A stretch of DNA of 45,278 nucleotides. It comes from Actinomycetes bacterium (GTDB taxonomy: Bacteria > Actinomycetota > Actinomycetes > Actinomycetales > Cellulomonadaceae). The notes beneath the pieces were generated by a model. The model saw only the letters and a program-made list of their open reading frames with translations, did not search any database and was not told the DNA's origin. Location of the stretch: contig JAEXPS010000105.1 in the NCBI GenBank assembly GCA_023438885.1, positions 1 through 45,278 of the forward strand. The letters are read 5' to 3'. Of this stretch, positions 9,948 to 18,779 are shown in pieces. Made by a program: the position numbers and the translations under genes. Every line of letters starts with the position of its first letter. Positions within the stretch are counted from its first letter, which is position 1.

Positions 9948-10997
9948 ATGCGCTCACGGGTCGTCGTCCTCACCCTGGCCGCCACTGCCGCGCTCGGGGC
10001 CCTCGTCGCCGCGCCGGCAGTCGCCGACGACGGCCCGGTGCTCGTCGCCGACGAGGACACGGTCACGCTGGTCCGGGCCGACGACGGCTCCGCGTCCGCC
10101 GCCGTCACGCTCCAGAACCAGGCGGACACGGACCTGTCCATCGGCGCCGAGCCCGCCGGCACCGCCGCGGAGGGCTGCAGCATCGACCCTGCCGACGGCG
10201 CGTCGCTCCGGGCGCACCGGCAGCAGGAGGTGACGCTCACCTTCAGCGCGGCCTGCCGGCCGGACCGCGCCGAGGGAACCGACTTCACCGTCACGGCGGG
10301 CGACGCGACGTTCGACCTGCACGCGAAGCCGGCATCGCCGGCGAGCCCGCCGTGGCGCATGCTCGCGTGGCTCTACGCGGTGGCCCTCGTGGTGTCGGCG
10401 GCCTGCACGTGGCTGGTCTGGGCGACCTGGAAGCTCGCCCACACGGCGACACCCCCGCCGCACGGCTGGCGTGAACGCCTCCCCGGGCTGACGTCGACGT
10501 GGAAGTTCACCGACAGCTGGGCGACGAACGTCACCGCCGTCACCGCCCTCTTCACGGGACTGTTCGGCGCGCAGGACGTCGTGACGAGCATCGTCGGCGA
10601 CGGGACCAAGACGCTGCTCCCGCTGACCCTCGTGGCCGGCGCACTCTCGATCGGGCTCGCCGGGCTCAGCCCGATGCTGCTCCAGGCGTGGCGCGAGCGG
10701 TTGGACGACCCGAGCTCGGTCTACCTCTACACCGTGCGCGGGCTGCTCGCTGCTGGGGCACTGACGCTCACCGCAGCGCTGGGCCAGCTGTTCACCGTCC
10801 TCTACGCCGTCTACCACGCGGGCTACTGGGACTGGTGGGTGCCGTGGGTCGGGGGGATCGCCGTGGCCGTCGTCGTCCTGTGGTACGCGTGGCGCACCCT
10901 CATGCAGACGCTCGACGTCGGCTTCGCGACGCCGACTCCGGACCGGGACGCCCCGGAGTTCGCGCCACGGATCCAGCCCCGCACCGCCCTGCTGTAG
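9948..10997 (+). CDS. Secreted/membrane protein of unknown function
   Basis: 349 aa, with AGGGGG about 8 bases before ATG 9948. Residues 1-27 form a clear Sec signal peptide (MRSR, hydrophobic core, cleavage near APAVADD). Residues 28-140 look like an extracytoplasmic beta domain with two Cys (in EGCSID and FSAACRP) that could form a disulfide. Four or so membrane segments follow: about 147-168, a stretch in 195-250, 265-290 and 295-320, with aromatic clusters such as YWDWWVPWVGG. The C-terminal tail is cytoplasmic and polar. I do not recognise the family. It is alone between a peptide transporter and a convergent antiporter. Confidence 0.7.
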   Translation: MRSRVVVLTLAATAALGALVAAPAVADDGPVLVADEDTVTLVRADDGSASAAVTLQNQADTDLSIGAEPAGTAAEGCSIDPADGASLRAHRQQEVTLTFSAACRPDRAEGTDFTVTAGDATFDLHAKPASPASPPWRMLAWLYAVALVVSAACTWLVWATWKLAHTATPPPHGWRERLPGLTSTWKFTDSWATNVTAVTALFTGLFGAQDVVTSIVGDGTKTLLPLTLVAGALSIGLAGLSPMLLQAWRERLDDPSSVYLYTVRGLLAAGALTLTAALGQLFTVLYAVYHAGYWDWWVPWVGGIAVAVVVLWYAWRTLMQTLDVGFATPTPDRDAPEFAPRIQPRTALL

Positions 10998-11005
10998 GCG
11001 GTGGG

Positions 11006-12694
11006 TCAGGCCGGCTCGGGGGTGGCCGGCCCCGGAGCGCTCCTGGCTTCCGGCCGCGGATGGCGCTTCTCCGCGGCGGACTCGTGCGTGGGGTGGACGG
11101 ACTGCTCGCCCAGCAGCACCTCGGCGGCGTGGTCCGCGAGCGCCGCGCCGGCCGACCCGTACAGGTGGAACACGGCGTCGGCGCCGTGCCGCTGCAGCTC
11201 GGAGACGTCGTCGTCGTACCGCGCGACCGCCGCGACCTTGCCCTGGAACCCTGCGGCGTGCAGCCGGGCCAGCGCGATGAGGTTGGCGTTGTGGAACGGC
11301 ATCGCCAGCACGGCGACCCGCACCCGCCCGGCCCGCTGCACGCGGCTCCAGAACTCCAGGTCGGTCGCGTCGGCCCGCACCACCTCGTAGCCGTTGTCGG
11401 CCAGCTGGTCGGCCAGCAGCCGGTCGTGCTCCACACCGACCACGCGCAGCCCGTACTCGTCGCGCAGCCGCACGTAGGTCGCCGAACCCACCCGGCCGAG
11501 CCCCAGCACCAGCGCGTCGGCCTCCCCCACGTCCACCAGCCTGTCGTCGGGGTGCACCTTCTCGTCCGGACGGGCCGGCAGAACTCTGGCGAAGCGGTAG
11601 GAGAGCTTGGTGGCCAGCTCGACACCGCGGCGGTTGACGATCGCGGACGCCGCGAAGCTGAACGCCACGGCCAGCGACACGACCACCACCCACTGCTCGT
11701 GGAGCAGGCCGGTGCTGGCGCCGACGGCGGCGACGATGATGCCGAACTCCGAGTAGTTCGACAGCACCAGGCCGGTGAGGAACGAGGTGCGCCGGCGCAG
11801 GCGCATCAGCCACAGCATGACCGCGTAGGCGGCCACCTGGAACGGCAGCACCAGCAGCAGGAGAAGTGCCAGCCCCACCTCGAGCAGGTGCGGTGTGCCG
11901 TGCAGCCCGATGTTGACGAAGAACGCCACGAGCATGAGGTCCTTGAACGTCATCAGGGACCGCGACAGCTCGCCCGCCTGGGGATGGGAGGCCAGCAGGA
12001 CGCCGACGACGAGCGCGCCGACGTCACCGTCGATGCCGACCGCCTCGAACGCCCCGTACCCGAGGACCACCGCGACCAGGACGCCGAACAGCGCCTGGAG
12101 CTCGCCGTGCCCGATCCGGTCCCAGACCCGGTAGAGCAGCCAACGGCCCGGGACCAGCAGCAGGAGGAGCGCGGCCCACGGGCTCGGCGGCTCGCCGCTG
12201 GACAGCGACAGGAAGAGCACCGCGGCCACGTCCTGCATCACCAGCACGCCGACGGCGATCCGGCCGTACAGCGCGGTGGTGTCGGAGCGGTCGTCGAGCA
12301 CCTTCACCACGAAGACGGTCGACGAGAACGAGAGAGCGAACCCCACCAGCGCCAGCGCGCTCAGCGGCTCGTCGGCCACGAGACCGAACCCGAGCACCGC
12401 GAGCAGGCCCAGGAACCCCAGCCCGATCGCCACGCTGACCGCGAGGTGCCCGATGGTCGTCAGCCACACCTCGCGCTTGATCAGCGTGCGGACGTCCAGC
12501 TTCAGCCCGATGGCGAACAGCAGCAGGATCACGCCGAACTGCGCGACCGGCTCGAGGTACGGCAGCTCGGGCGCGCCGGCGGCGCCGAGCGCGAAGCCCG
12601 CCGCGAGGAAGCCGACGAGCGGCGGGAGCCGCAGCAGCACCGCGAGCAGGCCACCGGCCACGGCGGCGGCGAGGTAGATCGCGGCCGCGGCCAT
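11006..12694 (-). CDS. CPA2-family cation:proton antiporter with TrkA-N domain (KefB/C-like)
   Basis: 562 aa; ATG 12694 follows GGAGGAGCCTC. The first 370 or so residues hold about 12 membrane helices with AGFALGAAGAPELPYLEP, LLLFAIGLKLDVRTL and LSFSSTVFVVKVLDD, the last being the conserved unwound-helix region of Kef/NhaA-type exchangers. From about 395 a TrkA-N Rossmann domain follows (LGLGRVGSATYV, then GVEHDRLLADQLADNG), which in the family binds NAD(H) or nucleotides and gates transport. It probably exchanges K+ or Na+ for protons across the cell membrane. The C-terminal 30 residues are polar and variable. A 17-bp inverted repeat at 12719-12735 lies just upstream and may control it. Confidence 0.88.
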   Translation of the reverse strand: MAAAAIYLAAAVAGGLLAVLLRLPPLVGFLAAGFALGAAGAPELPYLEPVAQFGVILLLFAIGLKLDVRTLIKREVWLTTIGHLAVSVAIGLGFLGLLAVLGFGLVADEPLSALALVGFALSFSSTVFVVKVLDDRSDTTALYGRIAVGVLVMQDVAAVLFLSLSSGEPPSPWAALLLLLVPGRWLLYRVWDRIGHGELQALFGVLVAVVLGYGAFEAVGIDGDVGALVVGVLLASHPQAGELSRSLMTFKDLMLVAFFVNIGLHGTPHLLEVGLALLLLLVLPFQVAAYAVMLWLMRLRRRTSFLTGLVLSNYSEFGIIVAAVGASTGLLHEQWVVVVSLAVAFSFAASAIVNRRGVELATKLSYRFARVLPARPDEKVHPDDRLVDVGEADALVLGLGRVGSATYVRLRDEYGLRVVGVEHDRLLADQLADNGYEVVRADATDLEFWSRVQRAGRVRVAVLAMPFHNANLIALARLHAAGFQGKVAAVARYDDDVSELQRHGADAVFHLYGSAGAALADHAAEVLLGEQSVHPTHESAAEKRHPRPEARSAPGPATPEPA

Positions 12695-12718
12695 GAGGCT
12701 CCTCCAGCGTCGTCGCGG

Positions 12719-12735
12719 ATGGGGTGACACCCCAT
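12719..12735. promoter_or_regulatory. Inverted repeat upstream of the antiporter gene
   Basis: ATGGGGT-GAC-ACCCCAT, a perfect 7-bp inverted repeat with a 3-bp centre, 25 bp upstream of the antiporter start and about 100 bp upstream of the divergent GNAT gene. It looks like a dimeric repressor site and would lie in the 5' leader of the antiporter transcript. The regulator is unknown. Confidence 0.4.
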
Positions 12736-12835
12736 TCTGCCGGTCGCGGCAGGCCGGCCTCGACGCCGCCGTGGTGGGCGGCCTGCCCGGCGGTGCCGCC
12801 GACCCGCCGGCCCACCGTGGGCGCCGGGGTGGGCG

Positions 12836-13774
12836 ATGCCCGACGATGTCCCCGTGCCGACTCCGCTCACCCTCCCCGAGGGCTACACCCAGCGCCCGTT
12901 GACCCGTGCCGACGCCGCGGCCCTCGCCGAGACGATCGCGGCCTCCGAGCTCGTCGACGCCGGCGAGGCCGCCATCGAGGAGGCGGACCTGGTCGCCGAC
13001 TGGGGTCGCCCCTCGCACGACCTCGCGGCCGACAGTGTCGCGGTGCTGCACGGTGACGCGATCGTCGCGTACGCCGAGCACATGGGGGGCGACCGCGCCG
13101 ACGCCACGGTGCACCCCGACCACCGCGGCCGCGGCCTCGGCACCGCGCTGGCGGGATGGCTCGCGGACCGCGCGGCGGAGCTGGGACAGGACGTCGTCGG
13201 CATGCCGGTGGTCGCCGGCTCGTCGGGTGATCGCCTGCTCGCGGAGCTGGGCTGGGAGGTGCGCTGGGACTCCTGGGTGCTCGCCCTGCCGCAGGGCACG
13301 ACGATCCCGGAGCGGCCCCTGCCCGCCGGCTACGCGATCCGCGCCGCCACCCCCGCGGAGCATCGCGCGGTGTGGATGCTCAACGAGGACACGTTCCTGG
13401 AGTGGGCGCAGCGCGACCGGGAGACCTTCGAGGACTGGCAGGCGGACGTCGTGCACCGCCCGGGGTTCGAGCCGTGGCAGGTGCGCGTGGTCACCGACCC
13501 CGCTGGCGAGCTCGTGGCGTTCGCCGTGCTCCAGGTGAGCCAGGACGCCGGCGGCGACGGGTACGTCGCGCGCCTGGGGACGCGGCCCGACGCCCGCAAC
13601 CGCGGCCTGGCGCAGGCGCTGCTGGTCGACGCCTTCGCCCTGGCCCGCCGGCGCGGTGCGACGCGGTCGACGCTCGCCACCGACTCGCGCACCGGCGCCC
13701 TGGGCCTCTACCGCAAGGTCGGCATGGAGGTGATCTCCACCTGGCGCAACCGCGCGGTCCGGGTGCGCGGATAG
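12836..13774 (+). CDS. GNAT acetyltransferase with two GNAT domains
   Basis: 312 aa starting at ATG 12836 with only a weak GGGG ribosome site. Two tandem GNAT-like halves are visible. In the first, VHPDHRGRGLGTALAGWL (about residues 93-110) has the R/Q-x-x-G-x-G/A acetyl-CoA loop. In the second, TRPDARNRGLAQALLVDAF (about 248-266) is a similar loop, and residues after it (LYRKVGMEV) match the end of a GNAT fold. Both loops look able to bind acetyl-CoA, although the second has Ala where Gly is common. Such double GNATs include the mycothiol synthase MshD, but key MshD features cannot be confirmed here. The substrate is unknown. Confidence 0.75.
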   Translation: MPDDVPVPTPLTLPEGYTQRPLTRADAAALAETIAASELVDAGEAAIEEADLVADWGRPSHDLAADSVAVLHGDAIVAYAEHMGGDRADATVHPDHRGRGLGTALAGWLADRAAELGQDVVGMPVVAGSSGDRLLAELGWEVRWDSWVLALPQGTTIPERPLPAGYAIRAATPAEHRAVWMLNEDTFLEWAQRDRETFEDWQADVVHRPGFEPWQVRVVTDPAGELVAFAVLQVSQDAGGDGYVARLGTRPDARNRGLAQALLVDAFALARRRGATRSTLATDSRTGALGLYRKVGMEVISTWRNRAVRVRG

Positions 13775-13787
13775 CCGCCGCGGGACG

Positions 13788-14165
13788 TCAGCCGGCGAAC
13801 GCCCTCGCCTTGAGCTGCTCGAACTCCGCGGGCGTGATCGCGCCCGCATCCAGGAGGCCCTTGGCGGTGGTGATCTGCTGGGAGACCGTCTCGCCCGCGC
13901 TGCGGAACCGGGCGTCCGCCAGGTCCCGCGCGGTGTCGATCGCCTCCTGCTCCCGGCGGGCCATCCCGCGGCCCCGGGCCACCAGGTACACGAGCGCCGC
14001 GAGCAGGGGCAGCACCAGCAGGAAGACGAGCCACGCGGCCTTCGCCCCGCCACCCAGGTGCGGGTCGCGGAACAGGTCCCGGACCACGTGGAACAGGATC
14101 ACGAGGTACGCCACGAAGAAGAACACCTCGACGATGAGCCAGAACGCCTGCCAGAAAGTCGACAT
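13788..14165 (-). CDS. PLDc_N-SHOCT membrane protein (copy 1)
   Basis: 125 aa; ATG 14165 follows GGAGG. Two membrane helices are at about 5-27 (FWQAFWLIVEVFFFVAYL...) and 40-60, joined by the conserved loop FRDPHLGGGAKAAW that marks a PLD-nuclease N-terminal-like domain. A charged stretch follows, and the end (LLDAGAITPAEFEQLKARAF) is a SHOCT domain, a short helical motif often at the C-end of bacterial membrane or oligomerising proteins. It is a clear paralogue of the gene at 22293-22673. It is divergent from the response regulator at 14344 and shares an upstream element with its paralogue. Function unknown; a membrane-stress role is inference. Confidence 0.85.
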   Translation of the reverse strand: MSTFWQAFWLIVEVFFFVAYLVILFHVVRDLFRDPHLGGGAKAAWLVFLLVLPLLAALVYLVARGRGMARREQEAIDTARDLADARFRSAGETVSQQITTAKGLLDAGAITPAEFEQLKARAFAG

Positions 14166-14244
14166 CGAGCCGCCTCCGTCCGCGCGCCCGCTTCCCGGCG
14201 CACCCTTGCCGGCCACGATAGCCAGCGGTGGCGGTGCGCACCCT

Positions 14245-14260
14245 CCCCAGAACTGAGGGT
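14245..14260. promoter_or_regulatory. Shared 16-bp palindromic element, copy 1
   Basis: TCCCCAGAACTGAGGG lies 80 bp upstream of the SHOCT start at 14165 and 84 bp upstream of the divergent response-regulator start at 14344. It differs by one base from the element at 22746-22761. The arms CCCCAG/CTGRGG form an inverted repeat. It could be the binding site of the adjacent NarL-type regulator. Confidence 0.55.
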
Positions 14261-14343
14261 CAGGGTTGGCGGCGGCCCGGCCGGTGCACGACGATGTACC
14301 CGCCGGCGACCAGCCGCCGGTCCATCCCACCTGGGGGGCTGCG

Positions 14344-15042
14344 ATGGCGGTGACGGCGGGCGCCGTGTGCGAGGACGCCGCGCCCGGCGGGCGACCGCAA
14401 CCGGTGAGGGTCGGGATCGTCGACGACCACGAGGTGACGGTCCTCGGCGTCGTCGCGTTGCTCGCCGAGACCCAGGATCTGCGCGTCTGCGGCCAGGCGG
14501 CGACCGTCCCCGAGTTGCTGGCGGGCGGGGAGACCTACGACGTCGTGGTGCTCGACCTGCGGCTGGCCGACGGCTCGAGCCCGCGGGACAACGTCGCGGC
14601 CCTCGCCGCGACCGGCGCGCGGGTGCTCGCCTACACCTCGGGTGAGGACCCGGCGCTGCTGCGGGCCGCCGCGAGGGCGGGCGTCAGCGGCATGGTGCGC
14701 AAGGGCGAGCCGCCCGACGTGCTCATCGACGCGGTGCGCCAGGCGGTGCGCGACGAGGTGGTCGCGTCCACCGAGTGGGCGGCCGCGATCGACGCCGACC
14801 GCGACACGGCGCCGCACCTGACGGCGCGCGAGGCGGAGGTGCTCGCGCTGTACGCCTCCGGAGAGAAGGCCGACCGCGTCGCCCGCCTGCTGGGGATCTC
14901 GCGCGACACCGTGCTCGACCACGTGCGGCGCATCCGCGTCAAGTACGCCGAGCTCGACCGGCCCGCCCACACCAAGATCGATCTGTACCGCCGGGCGGTC
15001 GAGGACGGGTACCTCGCAGAGTCGCCGTGGCCGGCGCACTGA
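14344..15042 (+). CDS. NarL/LuxR-type response regulator
   Basis: 232 aa starting at ATG 14344; no strong ribosome site is visible and other starts nearby cannot be excluded. The receiver domain (about 20-140) has the acidic pair Asp27-Asp28, phospho-acceptor Asp71 in VVVLDLRLADG, Thr in AYTSGED and Lys in VRKGE. A LuxR-type helix-turn-helix follows (about 160-225): LTAREAEVLALYASGEKADRVARLLGIS in pattern, with the recognition helix in SRDTVLDHVRRIRVKY. It is followed by a kinase gene overlapping it by 16 bases. It probably controls the divergent SHOCT gene and, through the shared element, the operon at 22673. Confidence 0.88.
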   Translation: MAVTAGAVCEDAAPGGRPQPVRVGIVDDHEVTVLGVVALLAETQDLRVCGQAATVPELLAGGETYDVVVLDLRLADGSSPRDNVAALAATGARVLAYTSGEDPALLRAAARAGVSGMVRKGEPPDVLIDAVRQAVRDEVVASTEWAAAIDADRDTAPHLTAREAEVLALYASGEKADRVARLLGISRDTVLDHVRRIRVKYAELDRPAHTKIDLYRRAVEDGYLAESPWPAH

Positions 15043-16241
15043 CCCTGCCGATCGGGCGGCACGCACTCGCGCCGCCCGCCGAGGCCCCCGCGGCCGACGA
15101 CTCGGTGGAGCGCCGGATCGGCTGGATGGTCGCGGTCGGGTCGGTGCTGCTCTTCGCGGCGACCCTCCCTGCCGTCTCGGCACAGCGGCACGCCTTCGCG
15201 GCGTGGTGGGCGCTGCCCGCGGCGGCGGCGATGGCCGTCGTCGTGGTCGCCGCGGCGCTGGACCCGGTGCTGCCGTCCTCGATGCTGCGCGGGCTGTGGC
15301 GCGTGCTGCCCCCGGTGGCACTGGCGCTCGGAGCCACGTGGACGCTCGCCCGCACCGAGCCGGGCGCGGCGGCGGGCACGGGGCCGTGGGCGTGGGGGCT
15401 GGAGCCCACCGCGGTCGCCTTCGCGGCGCTCGTGTGGCCGGCGCCCGCGGCGGTCGCGTACTCGCAGGTCTCGGCGGTCACGGTCGTCGCCGCGGCGGCG
15501 GCGGCCGATGGGACCGTCTCGCGAGCACTCGCGGTGACAGGCCTCGCCCACCTGGGTGGCGTGGTCTTCGTCGCCCTCGTGGTGGGCATCCGCCGCCAGC
15601 TCGTCGCCGTCCAGCTCTCGGAGCGGCTGGCGGCGGACTCGGTCGCGCAGCTGGCCCGGGCCCGCGCCGAGGAGGCCGAGCATGCGCGGCTGGCGACGAT
15701 CGTCCACGACGAGGTGCTGGCCACGCTGACGCCGGCCGTGTGGGCGCCCAGCAGTCCCTCGCTCGTCGCGCAGGCGCGCCGGGCGCGGCTGGCGTTGCGC
15801 GGCGGCTCGCGCGACGAGGCCTCCGAGGACGGCGTGGCGCGCGCCGCGTTCGCTGCGGCGGTGCGGGAGCGGGTCGCCCCGCTGGGACCGGCGGTCGCGG
15901 TGTGCGTCTGGGCGGGCGGGGACCCGCTCCCCGGGCCCGTGGCCGAGGCGTTGCTCGCCGCGACCGACGAGGCCGTGCGCAACAGCCTGGCCCACGCCGC
16001 CGGACGGCCGCCTCGGTTCGGCGTCACGCGCCTCGTCGAGGTGAGTGCCGACGATCGCGGCGTGCAGGTGGCGGTCCGCGACGACGGCGTCGGCTTCGAT
16101 CCGGCCCGGGTGGACCCGCGCCGGCTGGGCCTGCGGCAGTCGATCCTCGAACGTGTGCACGCCCTCCCCGGCGGTCACGCACGGGTGGACTCGTCCCCGG
16201 GCGCGGGCACCACGGTGACGGTCGGCTGGCGGGCGACGTGA
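15027..16241 (+). CDS. NarL-partner sensor histidine kinase
   Basis: 404 aa if it starts at GTG 15027, inside the end of the response-regulator gene. Residues about 30-195 hold roughly six hydrophobic segments with short loops, so the sensor is membrane-embedded and has no large external domain. A helical linker leads to the H-box LATIVHDEVLATL with His227, a HisKA_3-like site. The ATPase domain follows, with DEAVRNSLAHA (N-box) and VRDDGVGFDP (G1 box), then LGLRQSILERV and GAGTTVTV. It should phosphorylate the regulator encoded just upstream. The signal is unknown. Its stop overlaps the next start (GTGA). Confidence 0.85.
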   Translation: MAGALTLPIGRHALAPPAEAPAADDSVERRIGWMVAVGSVLLFAATLPAVSAQRHAFAAWWALPAAAAMAVVVVAAALDPVLPSSMLRGLWRVLPPVALALGATWTLARTEPGAAAGTGPWAWGLEPTAVAFAALVWPAPAAVAYSQVSAVTVVAAAAAADGTVSRALAVTGLAHLGGVVFVALVVGIRRQLVAVQLSERLAADSVAQLARARAEEAEHARLATIVHDEVLATLTPAVWAPSSPSLVAQARRARLALRGGSRDEASEDGVARAAFAAAVRERVAPLGPAVAVCVWAGGDPLPGPVAEALLAATDEAVRNSLAHAAGRPPRFGVTRLVEVSADDRGVQVAVRDDGVGFDPARVDPRRLGLRQSILERVHALPGGHARVDSSPGAGTTVTVGWRAT

Positions 16242-17266
16242 CCGCACTCGACACCGCCCAGGTGTCCGGCCTGGCCACGCCCGGCGCGCGCTGGGCACTC
16301 CTCTACGTCACGGCGACCGGAGCGGCCCAGACCGGGCTGCTGTGGCGCGACCTCCCGCGCCCGTGGCTCGTGGTCCTGGCGGTCGCCGCCACGGCCGGTG
16401 CCGCCGTGCTCGTCACGGTGCCCACCGACGACCCCATGCCACGCGCCCCCGCCGCCGCCGTCGCGTTCCTGCCCGTGCTCGCCGCGGCCTGCCTGCTGCC
16501 GCAGCTCGAGCCCGGCTGGCCCGAACGTGCCTGGGTCCTGGCGATCGGATGCTTCCTCGGCGGGCTGCTCGTGGTGCGAGGCCGTCCGCTGCCGGCCGCC
16601 GGCGGCGCCGCCGTCACGTTCGCACTGGTGGCCGCGTGGGCGGGCGAGCGGCAGGCCGCACTCGGAGACGTCGCGGCAGTCGCGCTGGTGCCGGCCGCGG
16701 CGTACGTCGTCGGGGCGATCTGGCGACGCATGCTCGCCGCCCACGTCGCGGCGCTGCGCGGCCACCGCGGCGGGGCCGCCCAGGCGGCGCTCGAGGAGGC
16801 GGCGACCCGGGCGGCCGTCGCGGCGAGCGAGGCCGAGCTCCGGGCCATCGGTGCGGAAGCGGCTCCCCTCCTCGACCGGATCGCCGCGGGCGAGGAGCTC
16901 TCGGCGTCGGACAGGGTCGCCGCCCGCCTGCTGGAGGCGCGGCTCCGCGCCCGGATCCGGGCTCGCGCGCTGGTGCGCGAGCCGCTCGTCGGTGCCTGCG
17001 ACGAGGCCCGGCGCCACGGCACCGACGTCCTCCTGCTCGACGACGGCTCCGGCGCGCACGCGCTCACCGACGAGGTGCTGGTGCACATCGCCGCGCTGGT
17101 GCGGCCGGTGGTGGGCGGCCGGGTGACCGTGCGGGTGCTGCCGCCGGAGCGCGACGCACTCGTGACCGTGCTGGTGGAGCAGGCCGGCCAGGTCCGCGCC
17201 GAGGCGCTCGGGCGCGACGGGCGCACCGTCGGCCGCGCCGACTCCCCGGCGGGCGTCAGGCGGTGA
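16238..17266 (+). CDS. Membrane kinase-like protein without catalytic residues (third component)
   Basis: 342 aa; GTG 16238 overlaps the kinase stop. About five or six hydrophobic segments occupy residues 15-165, an Ala/Glu/Arg-rich helix follows (about 175-250, including LLDRIAAGEELSASDRV), and the end resembles the last strands of a GHKL ATPase domain (GGRVTVRVLPPERDALVTV). I see no H-box His, no N-box Asn and no DxGxG, so it is unlikely to be an active kinase. By overlap it is co-translated with the histidine kinase and response regulator, and may form a heteromeric sensor with the kinase. I recall similar proteins beside NarL-type pairs in other actinobacteria, but no name. The last 11 bases overlap the convergent pepA gene. 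Confidence 0.65.
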   Translation: MTALDTAQVSGLATPGARWALLYVTATGAAQTGLLWRDLPRPWLVVLAVAATAGAAVLVTVPTDDPMPRAPAAAVAFLPVLAAACLLPQLEPGWPERAWVLAIGCFLGGLLVVRGRPLPAAGGAAVTFALVAAWAGERQAALGDVAAVALVPAAAYVVGAIWRRMLAAHVAALRGHRGGAAQAALEEAATRAAVAASEAELRAIGAEAAPLLDRIAAGEELSASDRVAARLLEARLRARIRARALVREPLVGACDEARRHGTDVLLLDDGSGAHALTDEVLVHIAALVRPVVGGRVTVRVLPPERDALVTVLVEQAGQVRAEALGRDGRTVGRADSPAGVRR

Positions 17267-18764
17267 ACGCCACCGCCAGCTCGGCCAGCAGCCGCGCCCC
17301 GAACCCGGTGGGTCCGCGATTCACCCAGGCAGCCGCCGCCGGCGCCTGCGCCGTCCCGGCGATGTCCAGGTGCGCCCACGGCCGCCCGTCGACGAAGTGC
17401 TGGAGGAACAGGCCCGCCGTGATGGAACCGGCATGGACGCCGCCGAGGTTCTTCAGGTCGGCGACGTCCGAGTCCAGCCACGAGCGGTAGGAGTCGATCA
17501 ACGGCAGCTCCCAGACGGGCTCGTCGGCCCGCTCCCCCGCTGCCGCGACGGCCCTGACCACCGCCGGGTCGTTGCCCATCACCCCGGCGACCTCGGTGCC
17601 GAACGTCCGCAGGCACGCACCGGTGAGGGTCGCGATGTCGACCACGGCATCGACCCCGGCCTCGACGGCCAGCACCAGGGCGTCCGACATCACCAGCCTG
17701 CCCTCGGCGTCGGTGTTCACCACCTCGACCGTGGTGCCCCCGCGGGTGGTCAGCACGTCGCCGAGCTGCATCGCGCTGCCCGAGGGCATGTTGTCGGTGC
17801 ACATCAGCCAGCCGGTGACCTTCGCCGGGCAGCCGAGCGCCGGCAGCGCCAGCATCGCGGCCAGGATCGCACCGGCACCCGTCATGTCGTTCTTCATCTG
17901 CGCATGGGACTCGTCGGACGGCTTGAGGCTGATGCCGCCGGAGTCGTAGGTGATGCCCTTGCCGACCAGGCCGAGGTGTCCGGTGGGCTCCCCGGGTGGC
18001 ACGTACGTCAGGCGCACCATCCGCGGCTCGCGGGCGCTGCCCCGGTTCACCCCGAGCAGGCCGCCGCAGCCGAGCGCGACGAGCCCGTCTCGGTCGGTCA
18101 CCTCGACCTCGAGCCCGACGGCACCGCCCAGCTCGACCGCCACGGCGGCGATCGCCTCGGCCGTCAGCAGCACCGCCGGGCACGTCGCCAGGTCGCGGCT
18201 CATCATGCCCGCGCGGGCGGTGAGCAGTCCGCGGGCGGCGCCGGCGGCCACCGCGTCCCGCGCGCCGTCGGGCGCGACGAGCTCGAGCGAGGTCACCGCG
18301 ACGGCGTCGGCGGGCTTGGGCGCCGAGCGCAGGTCGAACCGGTGCCGGGCGAGCAGCACACCTTCGACGATCGCCGCCGCGGCCTCGTCGGGCGCCACCG
18401 GCCCGAGCCCCGGCACGTGGAACGCCAGTGCGCCGTCCCGGGGCACGGCCCGGGCGAACGCCGCAGCCGCGTCGCGCAGCGCCGCGGCGGTCACCCGGGC
18501 TGCGTCGCCGATGCCGACGGCCACCAGCGCCGGGCCCTGACGGCGCGGCTCGCTCAAGGTCGAGCCGACTGTCGGGGCGAAGCCCGCGCGCTCCAGATCG
18601 GCGAGGTCGGCCTCAAGGGCGGGAGGGACCGGCCCCTCGACGGCCACGGGGAACCCGATCGCCTCGGCGGCCGCGCCGTCGCCCGCGGCGACGTCGATCT
18701 CGGCGAACCACGACGGCACCAGCCGGGTGACCGGCGTGGCGGTCGGCAGCGGGGTGGTGACCAT
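17256..18764 (-). CDS. pepA: Leucyl aminopeptidase, M17 family
   Basis: 502 aa; ATG 18764 follows GGAGGCACATC. The C-terminal catalytic half has the M17 hallmarks: GKGITYDSGGISLK with metal ligands Lys269 and Asp274, MKNDMTGAGAIL, and the family signature NTDAEGRL at 350-357 with Asp352, Glu354 and Arg356. The N-terminal half is the usual macro-like domain. The enzyme should be a cytosolic hexameric two-metal aminopeptidase removing N-terminal residues from peptides. Its start is only 15 bp after the AbgT-type transporter stop, so the two are probably one operon; a supply of imported peptides or aminoacyl conjugates is inferred. Confidence 0.92.
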   Translation of the reverse strand: MVTTPLPTATPVTRLVPSWFAEIDVAAGDGAAAEAIGFPVAVEGPVPPALEADLADLERAGFAPTVGSTLSEPRRQGPALVAVGIGDAARVTAAALRDAAAAFARAVPRDGALAFHVPGLGPVAPDEAAAAIVEGVLLARHRFDLRSAPKPADAVAVTSLELVAPDGARDAVAAGAARGLLTARAGMMSRDLATCPAVLLTAEAIAAVAVELGGAVGLEVEVTDRDGLVALGCGGLLGVNRGSAREPRMVRLTYVPPGEPTGHLGLVGKGITYDSGGISLKPSDESHAQMKNDMTGAGAILAAMLALPALGCPAKVTGWLMCTDNMPSGSAMQLGDVLTTRGGTTVEVVNTDAEGRLVMSDALVLAVEAGVDAVVDIATLTGACLRTFGTEVAGVMGNDPAVVRAVAAAGERADEPVWELPLIDSYRSWLDSDVADLKNLGGVHAGSITAGLFLQHFVDGRPWAHLDIAGTAQAPAAAAWVNRGPTGFGARLLAELAVAFTA

Positions 18765-18779
18765 GATGTGCCTCCTGCG

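Noticed and set aside
10499..12727. A 742-codon plus-strand frame opposite the CPA2 antiporter
   Set aside because: Same reason: composition is low-complexity and the antiporter strand has clear motifs and a ribosome site.
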